The notes: generated by a model from the sequence alone, not told the origin. A stretch of DNA of 64,000 bases from Clitopilus passeckerianus (GCA_944990035.1 CALYLX010000111.1:620001-684000); one strand, 5' to 3'. Positions 23,006 to 34,212 are shown, counted from the stretch's first letter. Made by a program: numbers and translations.

Positions 23006-24176
23006 ATGTCCTGCCCCGATTGTAGGAAAGGTGGTGTCCTTCCTGGAGAGCCTACAGGGACTATCAGCCTTCAAAATGCTTATTTCGCCGCTGCATCAGC
23101 CTCAGCGGCAGGAACTGGGAACTGTAAGAGGGCAGTCCTTCTCCTCACGGACGTGTTTGGCCTTCCTCTGAAGAATAGCAAGCTGATTGCTGATCGACTT
23201 GCGCGAGAGTTGGACTGTGATGTTTGGATTCCGGATTACTTTGAAGGTAGGTTGGCTCATAACAAGCATGCTGCACTCCTGATATGGACTCATTCATGGC
23301 TGCTTTCCCCAGGACGACCTCCATTCCCCGCAGAAGCACTGGCGTCGGGGGGTCCCGATAGGGCTGGTGTCAAAATGACAGTAATGGACTGGGCGAAATT
23401 CATTTACTACGCCCTCGCCAACCTCCCTTCAATCATCCGCAGCCGTCCTGCAGTCGTTGATGTCCGATTGTCAAAGGTCCGCCCACCGGCTTGTGACCTT
23501 GAGACCTACGGAGAGAAACTAAAATATCTTGAATATTTAGTTTATTGCAGCATTACAAGACGAGAAAAAGTATGACAGGATTGGAGCAGTGGGGTGCGTT
23601 CATTGGAACACTACGTGTTGATGATTCTGAGCAAACGCCCCTTCAGCTATTGCTTTGGCGGTTCATCCGCCATCCGCCTTGGGTCTACTGGTTTAGTGCA
23701 TAGCGTCGTCATCTGTCACCCGGGCCCTTTCTCAATTGACCAGGCAAAGGCGATCAAAGTGATTCGTTCTCGTCAAATATTCGTGTATGACATGCTGACG
23801 TGCCTTTGTCCTCCAGGTCCCAGCATCGTGGGCATGTGCCGAAGGTTAGTGGCTTACTCCAGCCGAAGATCATCTTCTGACCATCTCCGCAGACGACATG
23901 TTCTTTAGCCCAAGTCACCGCCAAAACGCCGAAGCCGTCTTCTCAGAGCGTAAGGGGAAGAAAGATTACATAGAATACGAATTCAGAGACCACAAAGGTA
24001 CGGTACAGTCACGGGGTTTCTTCCTTACCCCGAGTCAACTGAGCTGGGTTCCTTGTGCAGGAACTGCCCATGGATTTGCATGCAGACCCAATCCAGAGGT
24101 CCCTTTGGTGATGGAAGGTTATGAGAACGCGTTCCAGCAGACCGTTGATTGGTTCAATAAGACGCTCGTCTTGTAG
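23006..24176 (+). CDS. Dienelactone hydrolase family protein, copy 1
   Basis: Alpha/beta hydrolase of the carboxymethylenebutenolidase type, which opens lactone rings such as dienelactone in aromatic catabolism and often has wider esterase activity. Spliced by eye: seven exons, 272 residues, starting MSCPDCRKGGVLPGEPTGT. The nucleophile is the Cys in GYCFGG (Cys155), the acid lies in ACAEDDMF (about Asp200-201), and the His is in GTAHGFACRP (His238). Introns are GT..AG, and phases agree at every junction, including the acceptor before FIAALQDEKKYDR. No signal peptide. Tandem paralogue at 24443. The reading frame is intact although no exon exceeds about 240 bases. Confidence 0.85.
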
Positions 24177-24442
24177 CTTGTTGTTTTCGAATCCACTTCT
24201 TTATTCTCCCGAAATTATTTTCGTTCACCATGAAACAGTCCTGAGTTAAGCCCAACGTTGCCAATGGCTGCGGCTCCTCTGAAGAGTCAGGAGAATCACG
24301 AGCCTCCAGTGAGGCTAGATTTCTGTCAATAAATCGAGGCGTCATTCAGGGTCGCCCTCGAAGGGACCGCTAATGACTTCGAACACCAACCACAAATGAA
24401 GCCTTTGATTCTTGGCAAGCCTTTTGCCATCTTACCACCACC

Positions 24443-25615
24443 ATGTCTTGCCCTGATTGTACGAAAGGCGAACTACTCCCAGGAGAGCCGAAAGGTGCTT
24501 TCAGTACCCAAGGTGCCTACCTCGCTGCTGCACCTTCGACGACAGAGCCTGGAAGGCCGAAAAGAGCCATTATTTTCTTGACCGATGGGTTTGGTCTTCC
24601 CCTGAAGAATTGCAAGATTATGGCAGACAATTTGGCTGGCGAGTTAGGATGTGATGTTTGGGTGCCGGATTACTTTGACGGTAGGAAGAGAAGTGGGTTC
24701 AATCTTTAGCCAAACTGACGCGTCCATTGTCACCCAGGAAAGCCACTTATTCCACTTGACTTCCTGGTGGCGCCAGACCGTGCTGGGGCTCGGATGAGTC
24801 TGCTGGATTGGATCAAGTTCATTGCTGGTGGTATATCAAATCTCCCAGCTTTCATCAAGAGCAGGCCAGCTGTCGTGGATGTTCGCGTGGCGAAGGTGAG
24901 CAATCGTCTAAAGAAAGTATAAAAGAAGTGGCCCCGGGACTGATGCAGTATGTTTTCTAGTTCATAGCAGCGATCCAGGATGAAAAGAAATACGACAGGC
25001 TTGGCGCAGTTGGGTAATATTCGTCCACTTCTGGTACGAGCCTTGAGATCTAGGTGCTGACATAGGATCATTGCACCAGATACTGCTATGGGGGTTCGAC
25101 TGTTATCCGACTTGGTTCGACAGGACTAGTCCATAGTATCGTTGTCTGCCATCCAGGGGGATTCAGCCTCGACGAAGTCAAGGCAATCAAGGCAAGTTCC
25201 CCTTGATACAATCATAGGAATGGTTGAACTAAGGAGGCTTGACTCCATAGGTACCAGCCGCTTGGGCATGTGCAGAAGGTAGGTATTTACGACGCATCAT
25301 TGCTTCGAGGGCGAGCGTGAACTAACCTGTTTCATTAGAGGACATGTTCGTGACTCCGGCCCAGCGGAAGAAAGCAGAGGCGATCTTCGCAGAACGAAGA
25401 GGAAAGCCAGACTTCGTCGAGTACGAATTTCTTGACTACCAAGGTAACCGTGCTATATTAGAACCTAATAGGGTTCGTTGGCTGATTTGCGACTCATAGG
25501 TACAGCTCATGGCTTTGCTGCACGACCAAATCTGGGGGTCCCAGTAGTCAAGGAAGCATACGAGCGGGCCTTCCTGCAGACTGTTGATTGGTTCAACAAA
25601 ACACTTACTGTTTGA
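24443..25615 (+). CDS. Dienelactone hydrolase family protein, copy 2
   Basis: Tandem copy of the gene 270 bases upstream, same strand, same exon pattern, starting MSCPDCTKGELLPGEPKGAF. The catalytic Cys is in GYCYGGS, the acid in ACAEEDMFVTP, the His in GTAHGFAARPN, and the end is KTLTV-stop. One intron (25192-25250) begins with GCAAGT rather than GT and ends TAG. The matching intron in copy 1 has GT. The frame is otherwise intact. The copies differ at many sites in the cap region (residues 80-120), which could give different substrate ranges. That is inference. Confidence 0.85.
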
Positions 25616-26095
25616 TTTCAACATGGGCGTGCAATCCACTACTCGAGGCCCTGGAAGGAAACCAACGGGCAGCAGTATCTAGTTGCGTCTCTGTGGCTTT
25701 TGACCAAGGTTTATGCATAAACCGTGAATCCTTAATCCAATTCGGTGTCTAGATTAACTACAATGAAATACTAATCGGAAATGGGATGAATGCGTTTAAA
25801 CGCAGAAAATAATTCCGAGAATCGATATAGAGTAACAAGGACTAGTAAAGAAAGTGTCTGTAATTGAAATCGGATGAGGTGAACAATGAAGAGAATGAAT
25901 GAACGTGGTCGACCTGGTGTTTATGTGTATGTAGGTAAGGACGCTAGTAGATAAGGAAAGTGAATGATGGATGAGTGTGAATAAATATATATGGTGGTCA
26001 TGAGTGGTTGGTGTAATTGCGCATGTGAACGATGAGTCCAGGAAACTCTGAAGGCCTCCCGGAGATGTGCGAGGTGGATGTATGCGTGTTTCCAT
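25616..26095. other. Convergent 3' intergenic region
   Basis: Between the 3' ends of hydrolase copy 2 (plus) and the Sel1-repeat gene (minus). AT-rich, with simple GTGTATGTAGG and GATGAATG-like runs around 25900-26040. No gene seen. Confidence 0.45.
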
Positions 26096-27931
26096 CTACA
26101 TGATCACACAATCCTTATCTTTCTCCTTTTTATCTCCATCATCTCCCCCACCTCTTCGAAGAACGGAGTTTGGACCGCCAGGTATTGGTTGGTTCATCGA
26201 TGATTTCAGGCGCTGGGCCGCACGTTTGTCCCCCTCAGCCGCTGCACGTTTGTACCAGCTTATAGCTCTACAAATACCAAGAAGGTCGGTCAGAACTTCG
26301 GACGATATGCAAGCGAAGAGGAAACCCACTCTGATCCGTTCACACCTGTTCCGATGCCAACTTCGAAGAAGTATCCGCACGCATACATAGCTTTTGCGAG
26401 TCCACCCTTGGCAGCTTTTTCGGCCCAAAGGAAAGCTTCAGTGTCCGATTGAGGTAAGACGCCGGGTGAACCGACGAGATACCATGCTGTCAGAGCAAAG
26501 CATGCATCTCGGTGATCTTGCTGTGCAGCGATGTTCTAGGGGAAACGGTCAACATCGGACACCAGAACTTCATGGATGGCAAGAGTGGGATATGTCCAGG
26601 GAGGAGATTCGGAGAAAGAGACACACATAGTAATGTATAGAGAGCGCTGGGTCCTGAGGGCAACCCATCTTGCCGTACTCATAGCATTCTCCTAGTCTGA
26701 ATGCGCTTGGTGCATATCCCAACTCGGCTGCCTGCGCCAGAAGCTCCACCGAATACTCGTAATCCACGAAGAGGACGTTGTGAATGCCCCTCTCGTGAAG
26801 TAGCGCGAGCTCATGCAGAGCATGTGGGAACTCGGCGGTTGCGTTCTCTGCACTCCTCTTCAACCACTTCACACCCTCCTTTGCGTTTTTAGACAATCCA
26901 AGCTCTCCGTTGAGTTCCGCTATACCAAGGCGGTAGAGGGCACCGGGATGCAATGATGCCGCAGCTTTCTTGAAAAAGGTAACGGCTTTCGCAGACTCCC
27001 GTCTACATCCCCATCCGTTCTCGCAACAGGTGCCAGCACGATACGAAGCATCTGGGTGACCATGCTTTGCAGCAAGGATAAAGAGTGGGTACGCGCGGTC
27101 GAAGTCTTGCTTGTTCTTAGTCGTGCCTATGCCATTAGAATAGCAATCTGCGAGGAAGTACTGAGACGCAGGGTGTCCTCGGTCTGCGAGGCGCTTGAGC
27201 AATGCCATGGCTTCCTTGACCAGATCTTCCCGTTTCTCGAGAGCCTTCTCGACCTGAATGAGGTTTCCAGGTTCATTCGGCGGTATAGGGAGCGATTTAG
27301 CTGCGTCGATCATGAACACCGCGAACTCGAATTGGAGTTCAGGGTCTTGAGTTTTCTTGGCATTGGCACGGTAGAGCTCAAGGGTTCTCTCATGCGAGAG
27401 TAGTGCGGCCTGTTTACCTGGCCGTAGGTGAGAATGGTCCAAAAGTGGGCCACCTGGAGGCGGTGAAGGGGCACGAATCGAGTTGGAGGCATGAGTAGAG
27501 GGGGGTCGACCTGCATCCAGGAATCCGGGAACGGGCAGGTTATTGGTATTCACACCACCACCGCCGGGCGAGCCATTGAAGAAATCATCGTTGTCGTCGT
27601 TATCTGGCGAATCGTCATAGTCATCTTCTGGCTCCCATCCGTTGGCTACCTGCTGTTGCTGTGGTTGTGGTTGTGGTTGACGCGGAAGCTCACGAGCTGG
27701 ACGGTTTGGAACAGCTGGGTTATACCCCGACTGTCGATACTGCGCTTGCTGAGGAGAACCTTGGCTTTGTTGCTGGTATTGGGGGTTTCGGGGATACTGA
27801 GACTCTGGAGGCCTCACGAATTGTTGCTGCGTGTAGTCTGGAATCTCCTGCGAACCGCCTGCAATACCGTTCTGAGCAGGATCGAAGGATGAGGAGGTAC
27901 GAGGCCGACGGTTTGGAGAAACTGCAGCCAT
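26096..27931 (-). CDS. SKT5: Sel1-repeat protein, Skt5/Chs4-like chitin synthase activator
   Basis: Likely activator and localiser of chitin synthase at division sites. The N-terminal 170 residues are low complexity (Gln/Pro runs such as PRQPQPQPQQQQ, then an Asp/Asn-rich stretch). Seven or so Sel1 repeats follow, for example GHPASQYFLADCYSNGIGT, HPDASYRAGTCCENGWGC, HPGALYRLGIAELNGELG and APSAFRLGECYEYGKMG. Two short introns precede the end. The protein finishes KEKDKDCVIM, a CaaX prenylation box. Yeast Skt5 also ends in a CaaX box and is farnesylated, which supports the assignment over other Sel1 proteins. Roughly 565 residues. No truncation seen. Confidence 0.85.
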
Positions 27932-28535
27932 GATGGTGGTTGTACATCAACCGGGCACAAGTTGTCATCGCCGTATTGTAAGTGGCCACAGGCGAACAGA
28001 TGGATCGTCCAATGAAACCTCCCTCAGACTTTGGTCTCGTCTCAATATTTCTCTCCATTTCGTCTAATTTTACGTTTTACAATGCAAGCTACCTAAGTTT
28101 GAGCTCATTGCCGAAACATGCCCCAAGAACGTTGACTACGACATTGGAGGAAAACTTTCGCTCAATGGAGTTCAGACAAAGCAATTGACAAACAAATGAC
28201 AATACAGTTTCATCACCGCAGGTGGGCTTCCGTTCTGGTCGGTGGAGGACCTGATGGTGTCGAGGAACTCGGCGAATACCAAAGCCAATGCAGAAAGCTG
28301 GTGTCTCGTTAGGCAGCATACCAAGCTCCAAGTGTTGGAACCCAACCCAAACCTAGCAGGTTCTTCGCTCCGCCGATACTCAGTTGGATGGCCTCGGAAT
28401 CGTCGTGTCAAGCTGGTCACCGCGTTTGACATGCCTCTCCGCCGATAACTTAGTCAGAACGACTACTGGATACATGGGTGGTTAAATGCCACCTGTGGTT
28501 ACGCGCCACTATGTCCCCAATAATTCGCCTCTGAA
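27932..28535. other. Divergent intergenic region
   Basis: Between the starts of the Sel1-repeat gene (minus) and the eS24-like gene (plus), so promoters of both are expected. The minus-strand open frames at 28089-28432 show no family resemblance. Confidence 0.45.
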
Positions 28536-28952
28536 ATGTCAACTGAAGAAACAGTGACTCTAAGAATACGGAAGCTCCAAAATAACCGTCTACTGCGCAG
28601 GCGTCAGTTTATCCTTCAAATCCTCCACCCGGGCAGGCCAAATGTGTCAAAAGCCGAGCTTAGGAATCAGCTGGCAATCTTGTTTACTGCAAGCCCAAGC
28701 TGTGCAGTCGTCTTTGGTCTACGAACTGCTTTTGGTGGTAGCACCACCACTGGCTTTGGCTATATATACGACAATGAGGCTTCAAGATTGAAATTTGACC
28801 TCAAACACCGTTCTATTAGGGTAAGAGAAATACAGTTCTGCCGTTGATTTCTCCGGGCTGAATATATTGGCACATAGGACGGGCTCATAGGCAAATTCAA
28901 GAACTTTCCGAAACGTATAGATGCCGGCTTCAAAATCATGCCAACAAGGTGA
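28536..28952 (+). CDS. Divergent, C-terminally shortened eS24-like protein
   Basis: Resembles small-subunit ribosomal protein eS24. The first 95 residues align well: VTLRIRKLQNNRLLRRRQFI, LHPGRPNVSKAELRNQLAIL, then VFGLRTAFGGSTTTGFGYIY. Key basic residues of the normal FGGGKSTGF motif are lost. The long frame is uninterrupted up to a 57-base intron (28821-28877). After it only DGLIGKFKNFPKRIDAGFK-like residues remain, in place of the long Lys/Arg-rich tail of eS24. Total 119 residues against about 130-140 normally. Few introns plus divergence suggest an old retrocopy or a decaying paralogue; the true RPS24 is not in the window. Whether it is translated is unknown. Confidence 0.65.
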
Positions 28953-29196
28953 TAGCTCTCCGTTCCCATCTTTAGACTGACGCTGACCATGAAGCTAGTT
29001 CAGAGGAAAGGAAAGAGGGGAGAAGCATCCAAAGAACCGAAACTGGGCATAAATGCGGTTTTCTTGCGGGGGCTCAATACTCAGTATTTGGTACTCAATG
29101 CGCAGGCTCCAGGATTGTGTATTTGTTGGGAGAAGCCCTTCTTGGGGTCCCATAGCGAATTCTCATATATTTGGTTCGAGATCGAGGTTATTCACG

Positions 29197-29275
29197 GTCC
29201 TAGTCGATTAGGGGTTAAATCACATTGTTGTGGTAAAACACCGACGAGCCGGAGGTTCGAGTCCTCCCTGGGACA
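29197..29275 (+). repeat. tRNA-like (tRNA-derived, SINE-like) element, copy 1
   Basis: Shows a 7-base acceptor-type stem (GTCCTAG with CTGGGAC), a D-type arm GATT-loop-AATC with the GG pair, and a perfect T arm GGAGG-TTCGAGT-CCTCC. The pol III B box is consensus (GGTTCGAGTCC) and the A box near-consensus. The middle (29 bases) does not fold into a good anticodon arm, so a working tRNA is doubtful. A second copy on the minus strand at 50334-50411 is similar along its whole length. A T-run lies about 25 bases downstream. A tRNA pseudogene is the alternative. Confidence 0.5.
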
Positions 29276-29673
29276 CCACCGTTTACTTGCAAGTATCAGT
29301 TAGTTTTTCTTCCTTTTTGAGAATGTCGGGTGGCTATTTGTCGGTGGCATTGGCGTTATGGGAGAGTGTACCAAGAATAGGGGACACGATGTGTATTGAG
29401 GAAATATGGCGAGTCTTGGATACCCAAGCGGACCAATGTTGAAGATGAGGATGTGCTATCTAGGATGATATATTGCAGTTCGTAGATCCACGGCCCTGAG
29501 AAGTTTTTAACCTCCATAAATGCTGGGGCCATGTGAGTTCAATAGTGTACCATTCATTCAGATGGCGAACGTACTTTATCCAATCCTCCCATACCGAGAA
29601 ACTTGCATCACCAGGCCGTTCCTCTAGCCCAACGGTGTCGAAGTCAAATGAAACTCGCAGAATCCTAGCATTC
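29276..29673. other. Intergenic region downstream of URM1
   Basis: Holds the 3' flank of URM1. A minus-strand open frame (29460-29684) overlaps the URM1 end and has no recognisable domain. Confidence 0.4.
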
Positions 29674-30045
29674 CTAGCCTCCATGTAACGTAGAGATCAG
29701 AACGATCTCATCTCGATCCTTCAATTGATATTCCCCTTCTCCCTCCAACTCCCAATCCGTATCGTTCACTAGAACCAGGATACCTGGTCGCCTACATATA
29801 ACAGCTTCAGCCTATACAATCCACAAAAAGATGAATGACCGCACTCACACAGTATCTTTCTCTACAAACAGCTCTGCCCTCTCTTTCAAAAGATTATCCT
29901 TAAGCCACAGGATTAGATATCGCAGATCTACAGGCTTTGCATCGTCTCCGATGGTTGACGGTATTGTGACGGTGTGAGATCGCTGGTTTCCGAAGAGGAG
30001 CTCGAGCCCGCCGCCGAACTCGACCTTGACTGTGATGGTGGCCAT
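29674..30045 (-). CDS. URM1: Ubiquitin-related modifier 1
   Basis: Small sulfur-carrier and ubiquitin-like modifier. Activated by Uba4, it carries sulfur for 2-thiolation of wobble uridine in tRNAs and can be conjugated to proteins under oxidative stress. Two exons give 104 residues, starting [20 protein letters not shown]. The intron interrupts the Val codon of [17 protein letters not shown]. The protein ends precisely at the essential di-glycine tail (STLHGG-stop at 29674-29676), as in all Urm1 proteins. The length is typical. It is divergently transcribed from the unknown nuclear protein at 30620. Confidence 0.95.
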
Positions 30046-30619
30046 TAAGGAAAAGAGTTAACAGCCGCATTTGATCAGAGGAAATCAAATTGTCGGAATG
30101 GGCGCGTTTGGGGAACTTGAACTTGCTCACTAACTGTCAACACATTTTCATGCTTGGAACGTTACCTACCATATGGAAGGGAAATTATGGTTTGATATGG
30201 CTCGAGATTGGAAAGCCACGCCCACATATACGCCCACAACTCAATGGCCAATGCCGGAAAACTGGTTGACGGCTCCGGGAATCAATCCGTAAACGTGTCC
30301 TGCACAGAAACTGAACATTACTGGATTATCGGCTCGGTATTCCAGGATTTCGAAGATCTTCATCTATTTCTACTTCAATTTTATGCCCCACTTACGTGGA
30401 TGTTTGCTCTGGGACTATTACCAGCCCGACTACGCGGTGGGGTCATGAACATCTGCTGTTGTTCTGAAAACACTCATATGAGCGGTCGTGGCTTGATGCA
30501 CGATGCTTTAGAACGTGATAATTGTGTCGGTTCATCCAGGCTATCAACATGTGTAGTGTGCTTTCCCTTAAAAGCTCTGGACTGCCCGTTCGATATATTC
30601 CAAGCTTCCACCTCTGACC
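30046..30619. other. Divergent intergenic region
   Basis: Between the starts of URM1 and the gene at 30620, so it should carry both promoters. The open frame 30208-30654 runs through it and into exon 1 of that gene in another frame. It has no supporting motif. Confidence 0.45.
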
Positions 30620-31556
30620 ATGACGGACCGCTGCCCCGTGTTCTGTATTGCTGATATCTCAAAAGCCGTATGCCATGTAATCACAAACAGGCTACTATTC
30701 ACAGCTCATTTCTTTTTTTCAATATAGACTCTAGATCTTCTTTGCGAAGGCGTCGAAGGTTACATCTCAGAATTCGAGGACGAGGACGACACGGACGCAT
30801 TCGAGCGGATCGTCATCATTGATAACAAAGATGTCTTTGAAAGGGGAATCGCTATGGCCAATGTCGAAGATGGCACGGAAGGAAACGCGTAAGTCTAGTC
30901 TCTTATTACCAATGAAATCTCCTCAACAAATAGTTTGCAGATTTGCTGGCGCACGACTGACAAGCCAAAGTAATCCCCGGAAGCGACCCCGCTCTTCAAC
31001 TCGCTCGCGATCACCCACCCCTACACCCGATGCTTCAGGCAATATAACGATAGGCTCCGCTGATCTCATTGGACCTAGCTTCCTCGATCATGACACACGG
31101 CAGCCAAAACGTCAGCGTTGGCGGAAGGACTTGACAGAGGGCGATGATGTATCACACGGTAGCGGCTTCCAACAGATGGGTGGGAACCATGGGCCGGTGG
31201 TGGAAGCGGACGGAGCCAGTATGGAAGTGGATGAAGACATAGCGATTCGTTCCGACTTTCTTGGCCATACTCTCCAAGAAGTGTGTGGCTGGTTCGACAG
31301 GAATATCACCCAACCGGGCTGGGAAGGATTCACGCCTTATTGCTTCCTGGTGCTTGATGAGAAGGGCACAGAAGATGGCACCTGCATTTTTGTCTGCACG
31401 CAAGACTCGGCTCCGGAAGAAATCCACTCGCTGCGGTGTACGTTTGACATCGCAATGGTTAACGTGATTGCTTGTAGCAATCAAGGCCATTCGATTGAGG
31501 AGGGCGTGGCGGGAAATTTTATGCGGAGTGGTGACTATGACGAAGAAAAATTATAA
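30620..31556 (+). CDS. Hypothetical, probably nuclear protein
   Basis: Not recognised. Three exons: MTDRCPVFCIADISKA, then an acidic exon (EFEDEDDTDAFERIVIIDN), then the main exon from FAGARLTSQSN. Basic clusters NPRKRPRSSTRSRSP and QPKRQRWRKD are nuclear-localisation-like. The C-terminal half (about 110 residues, including GWFDRNITQPGWEGFTPYCF and CTFDIAMVNVIACSNQG) looks folded and ends in an acidic DYDEEKL. Intron edges are GT..AG with agreeing phases. No catalytic motif is visible. Confidence 0.6.
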
Positions 31557-31870
31557 GTTGGCGATGGGTGGAGGTCTGTATATCGAACGGGGGGAAGTCA
31601 AGCTGACTCAATATTGGCGAGATTTTGGTAATTGGTAGCTGTGCTAAATGAATGCACTCGGGTCGCAAAACCTCACAAGCTAACAGGTGTTTAGTCGTGG
31701 GTGTTATAAATCGTCTGAAGGTGCAGGTTGAGACAGTACAAAGAGAAGAAGTATGATCTAACTTGTATCGGTGACTGTCTGAAATTTTCCGAAATCTCGT
31801 TTCTGCCTAATCCAAAGATCTTTATGAGTCCACTTTCATTCACAAATCCTTCCAGAAGAATTTACAGGGT
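31557..31870. other. Convergent intergenic region
   Basis: 3' flanks of the gene at 30620 (plus) and the oxidoreductase (minus). Nothing else seen. Confidence 0.5.
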
Positions 31871-33218
31871 CTATTCTGCGACCTTTACAATCAACTTCCC
31901 AGTAGTCTTCCCTCCAGTCAAATCAATCTGCGCTTGCTTCACACCCTCAACGGTGAATGGGTATTCTTGGAAGACGTTGATCTTCAGAGTGCCGTCCGCG
32001 ATCAGTCCAAAGGTTTTCTTTCCGTAGTAGTGAGCCTCTTCTGGGGTATATGTGTAGTTTGTCATCCTGTTGCGGTATTTGTCTCTGTAAGTGGACTGAA
32101 GAACCTAGGCCGACTTACGTTGGTCGAAGGAGCTTTAGATTCTTCTCTACAAGCTTGATAGGAGCAAACGGAGGTACCGCACCAGAGGCATTGCCAACTG
32201 AGACTAATGTTCCTTTCCGTTTGAGCATTTTAAAGTTGCTGTCAAATCTGTGGGAGATATTAGTCACCAGAGAGACGGGCACAACTAAAGACACTCACGT
32301 ATCTTTCCCAACGCCATCGAAAACGCCATCGACACCTTCACCCTTTGTTAGCTCCAGTACTCGCTGAACGGTGTCTTCCGTTTTGTATATGATAACATGG
32401 TCGGCACCGTGCTTCTTGGCAAGTTCTGCCTTCTGTGGTGTGGAGGTAGTACCGATGACGGTGGCACCTCTCGCTCTTCCGAGCTGCGCGAACAGTAAGC
32501 CCAGGCCGCCAGCAACAGTATGTACTAGAATGGTGTCTCCTTTCTTCACTGGGTAAGCTTCATCGAAGAAGGTTACAGCAGTGAGAGCCTGAAGAAGACC
32601 GGCGGCGGCAGTGCGGGTGGAAACTGCCTCGGGAACGGGATACACTGCTTTCCATGGAACTGAGATGTACGTGGCATGAGTACCAAGGAAGTCCTGGAAA
32701 AGACCGCTCTCATTGGTTTGCCTCAAAAAATTCAAATAAATAGTGTCTTACACAGGCGACTTTTCCGCCTACTTTGAATTCATTCTTCTTGTAGGTTTCG
32801 TTGTTGAGAACCGATTCATCAGTTGGGAGGGCAATGACCGTCCCGGAAGTTTCTTTCCCTAGAACTGCAGGGAATTCTTTATAGGCGTATACTCCACCCC
32901 TGAGAGTGTAATAGATGAGAGACTGTTGTCTTGTTAATTGGAATACCAGTACCTGTAGTATGTGTCGATGAAGTTGACTCCGAGGTACTCAACCTGGATC
33001 CGGATGGTGCGCATTTAGCAGGACCGTGAGTCTGAGACTAATTCATACCTTTATGACAAGATTCTTGGGGTCCGGCTTAGGAAATGGAATGGTTGTCTTC
33101 TCAATGACTTCAAAGCCACCGGTCTAAGTGCTTTCCTTGATATCGTTCTTCTGAACGACTTTTAGTAGCGACTAACCTTTTGGATAGTGATGGCTTCAAC
33201 TGTGCTCGGCAGCGACAT
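31871..33218 (-). CDS. ZTA1: Quinone oxidoreductase, zeta-crystallin type
   Basis: Zinc-free medium-chain reductase that reduces quinones with NADPH. It starts MSLPSTVEAITIQKTGGFEV, then YLGVNFIDTYYR with the conserved segment of the catalytic domain, GGVYAYKEFPAVLGKETSG, and GTHATYISVPWKAVYPVPE. The Rossmann nucleotide site is GDTILVHTVAGGLGLLFAQL, with the AxxGxxG-type turn. The C-terminal part is YTPEEAHYYGKKTFGLIADG and ends LIVKVAE. About seven introns, all joinable. No zinc-binding cysteines, as expected for this subgroup. The gene matches yeast Zta1 in layout; the exact substrate is not evident. Confidence 0.85.
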
Positions 33219-33527
33219 TCCTTATACTTCGACTTGACTGGTGAACCAAGGTTTGAGAGAATAATGGTTTCGTGGACGTAGTAACGAGAGAAAGGGTATT
33301 CGTATGGTAGATGACATGACGGAGAGATTAGTGATCATGATCAAGATTGCGTCTTTAAGGTAAGATCTCATCTAATCAAGAACGGCTAGTGACGGCCCGG
33401 TATCCGGTTAACCCGATCCATCTGAGATTGAAGCTGTAACTTGTGCCCTCGAGTCCGAAGCCAGAGCAATGGAGTCCACTCGGTTACAGCCTCCGGCAGA
33501 CATTAAATTCGCTGGCCCAGGGGATTT
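33219..33527. other. Intergenic region
   Basis: Upstream flank of the oxidoreductase and 3' flank of the phosphatase-like fragment. Nothing recognised. Confidence 0.45.
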
Positions 33528-34212
33528 CTACTTAGCGCCGTTTCCATTCCTTCTGATCGACGATTCCGCCAGGTCGAGGAAATTTCGAAGTGTTTCCTTA
33601 TCGTAGGAGTCTGGTGCCCGATTTCTTCGCCATCCGTAGTAGATTAGATGCTCCACGGTGATAGAAACCTTCTCGAGCTCAATGTCGCTATCAGCGAAAG
33701 GTTGACCGTCGGCCGGCACAGGCGAATCACTGAGGAGCTCAGCCTTCAATTTATCCATGTGGAAGGGGACAATCTTGAAGGTGTGTTTGATGCATTCGGC
33801 TTCACGGATGCATTCAATCCTCGTCGATTTTGATCTGAAGCCGATTGTTTGCTCTTCCGCGGTGTTTGATGCTTCAACATTCCGTATGAAATCGACACCA
33901 GGAGCGGGGAAACCATTCAGCCAAGGAGCCACCTGGCGCGTATACGGCACCGGGATCAGTGCCACTTGGTTCACGAGCTGCGATCCACCACCGAGGGCCA
34001 CGAGACTCTTGAATCCAACGAGCGTTTAAGTACGTCGAAGAGCGATCTAGGTCGTCGGTTGACCAGGAAGATGCGTTTTGAGCCTGAGGTAGACGCCTGC
34101 GAACGTTGGAGGGATGGTCGGGGCATGGGTGGTAGGCTTGCTCCCGTTCGTCTTCTCTCTTGGAGAGAGGCTTGAAATTGGTTGACTCGAGTTGCGTTAG
34201 CTGGTCTGTCAT
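33528..34212 (-). pseudogene. Broken protein-tyrosine-phosphatase-like copy
   Basis: Resembles the phosphatase at 60322-61632. From the Met at 34212 the frame reaches SSTYLNARWIQESRGPRWWI, matching the YLNASWVLERYGHKWWIASQ region of the intact gene. It then loses frame around 33970. A second frame continues with APWLNGFPAPGVDFIRNVEA, RIECIREAECIKHTFKI and ITVEHLIYYGWRRNRAPDSY, which corresponds to the WPD-loop region. The loop itself reads WRRNRAP instead of WPDHGVP, so the general acid is gone. The whole Cys-x5-Arg active site is missing before the stop at 33528. I found no intron that rejoins the frames. A catalytically dead protein from the second frame remains possible. Confidence 0.55.

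Noticed and set aside
29197..29275. A functional tRNA-His or tRNA-Thr (GTG or GGT in the middle loop)
   Set aside because: The anticodon stem does not pair and the variable region length is wrong; kept as a tRNA-like element only.
30208..30654. 148-residue plus-strand frame upstream of the nuclear protein
   Set aside because: No recognisable features, and it overlaps exon 1 of the better-supported spliced gene in another frame.
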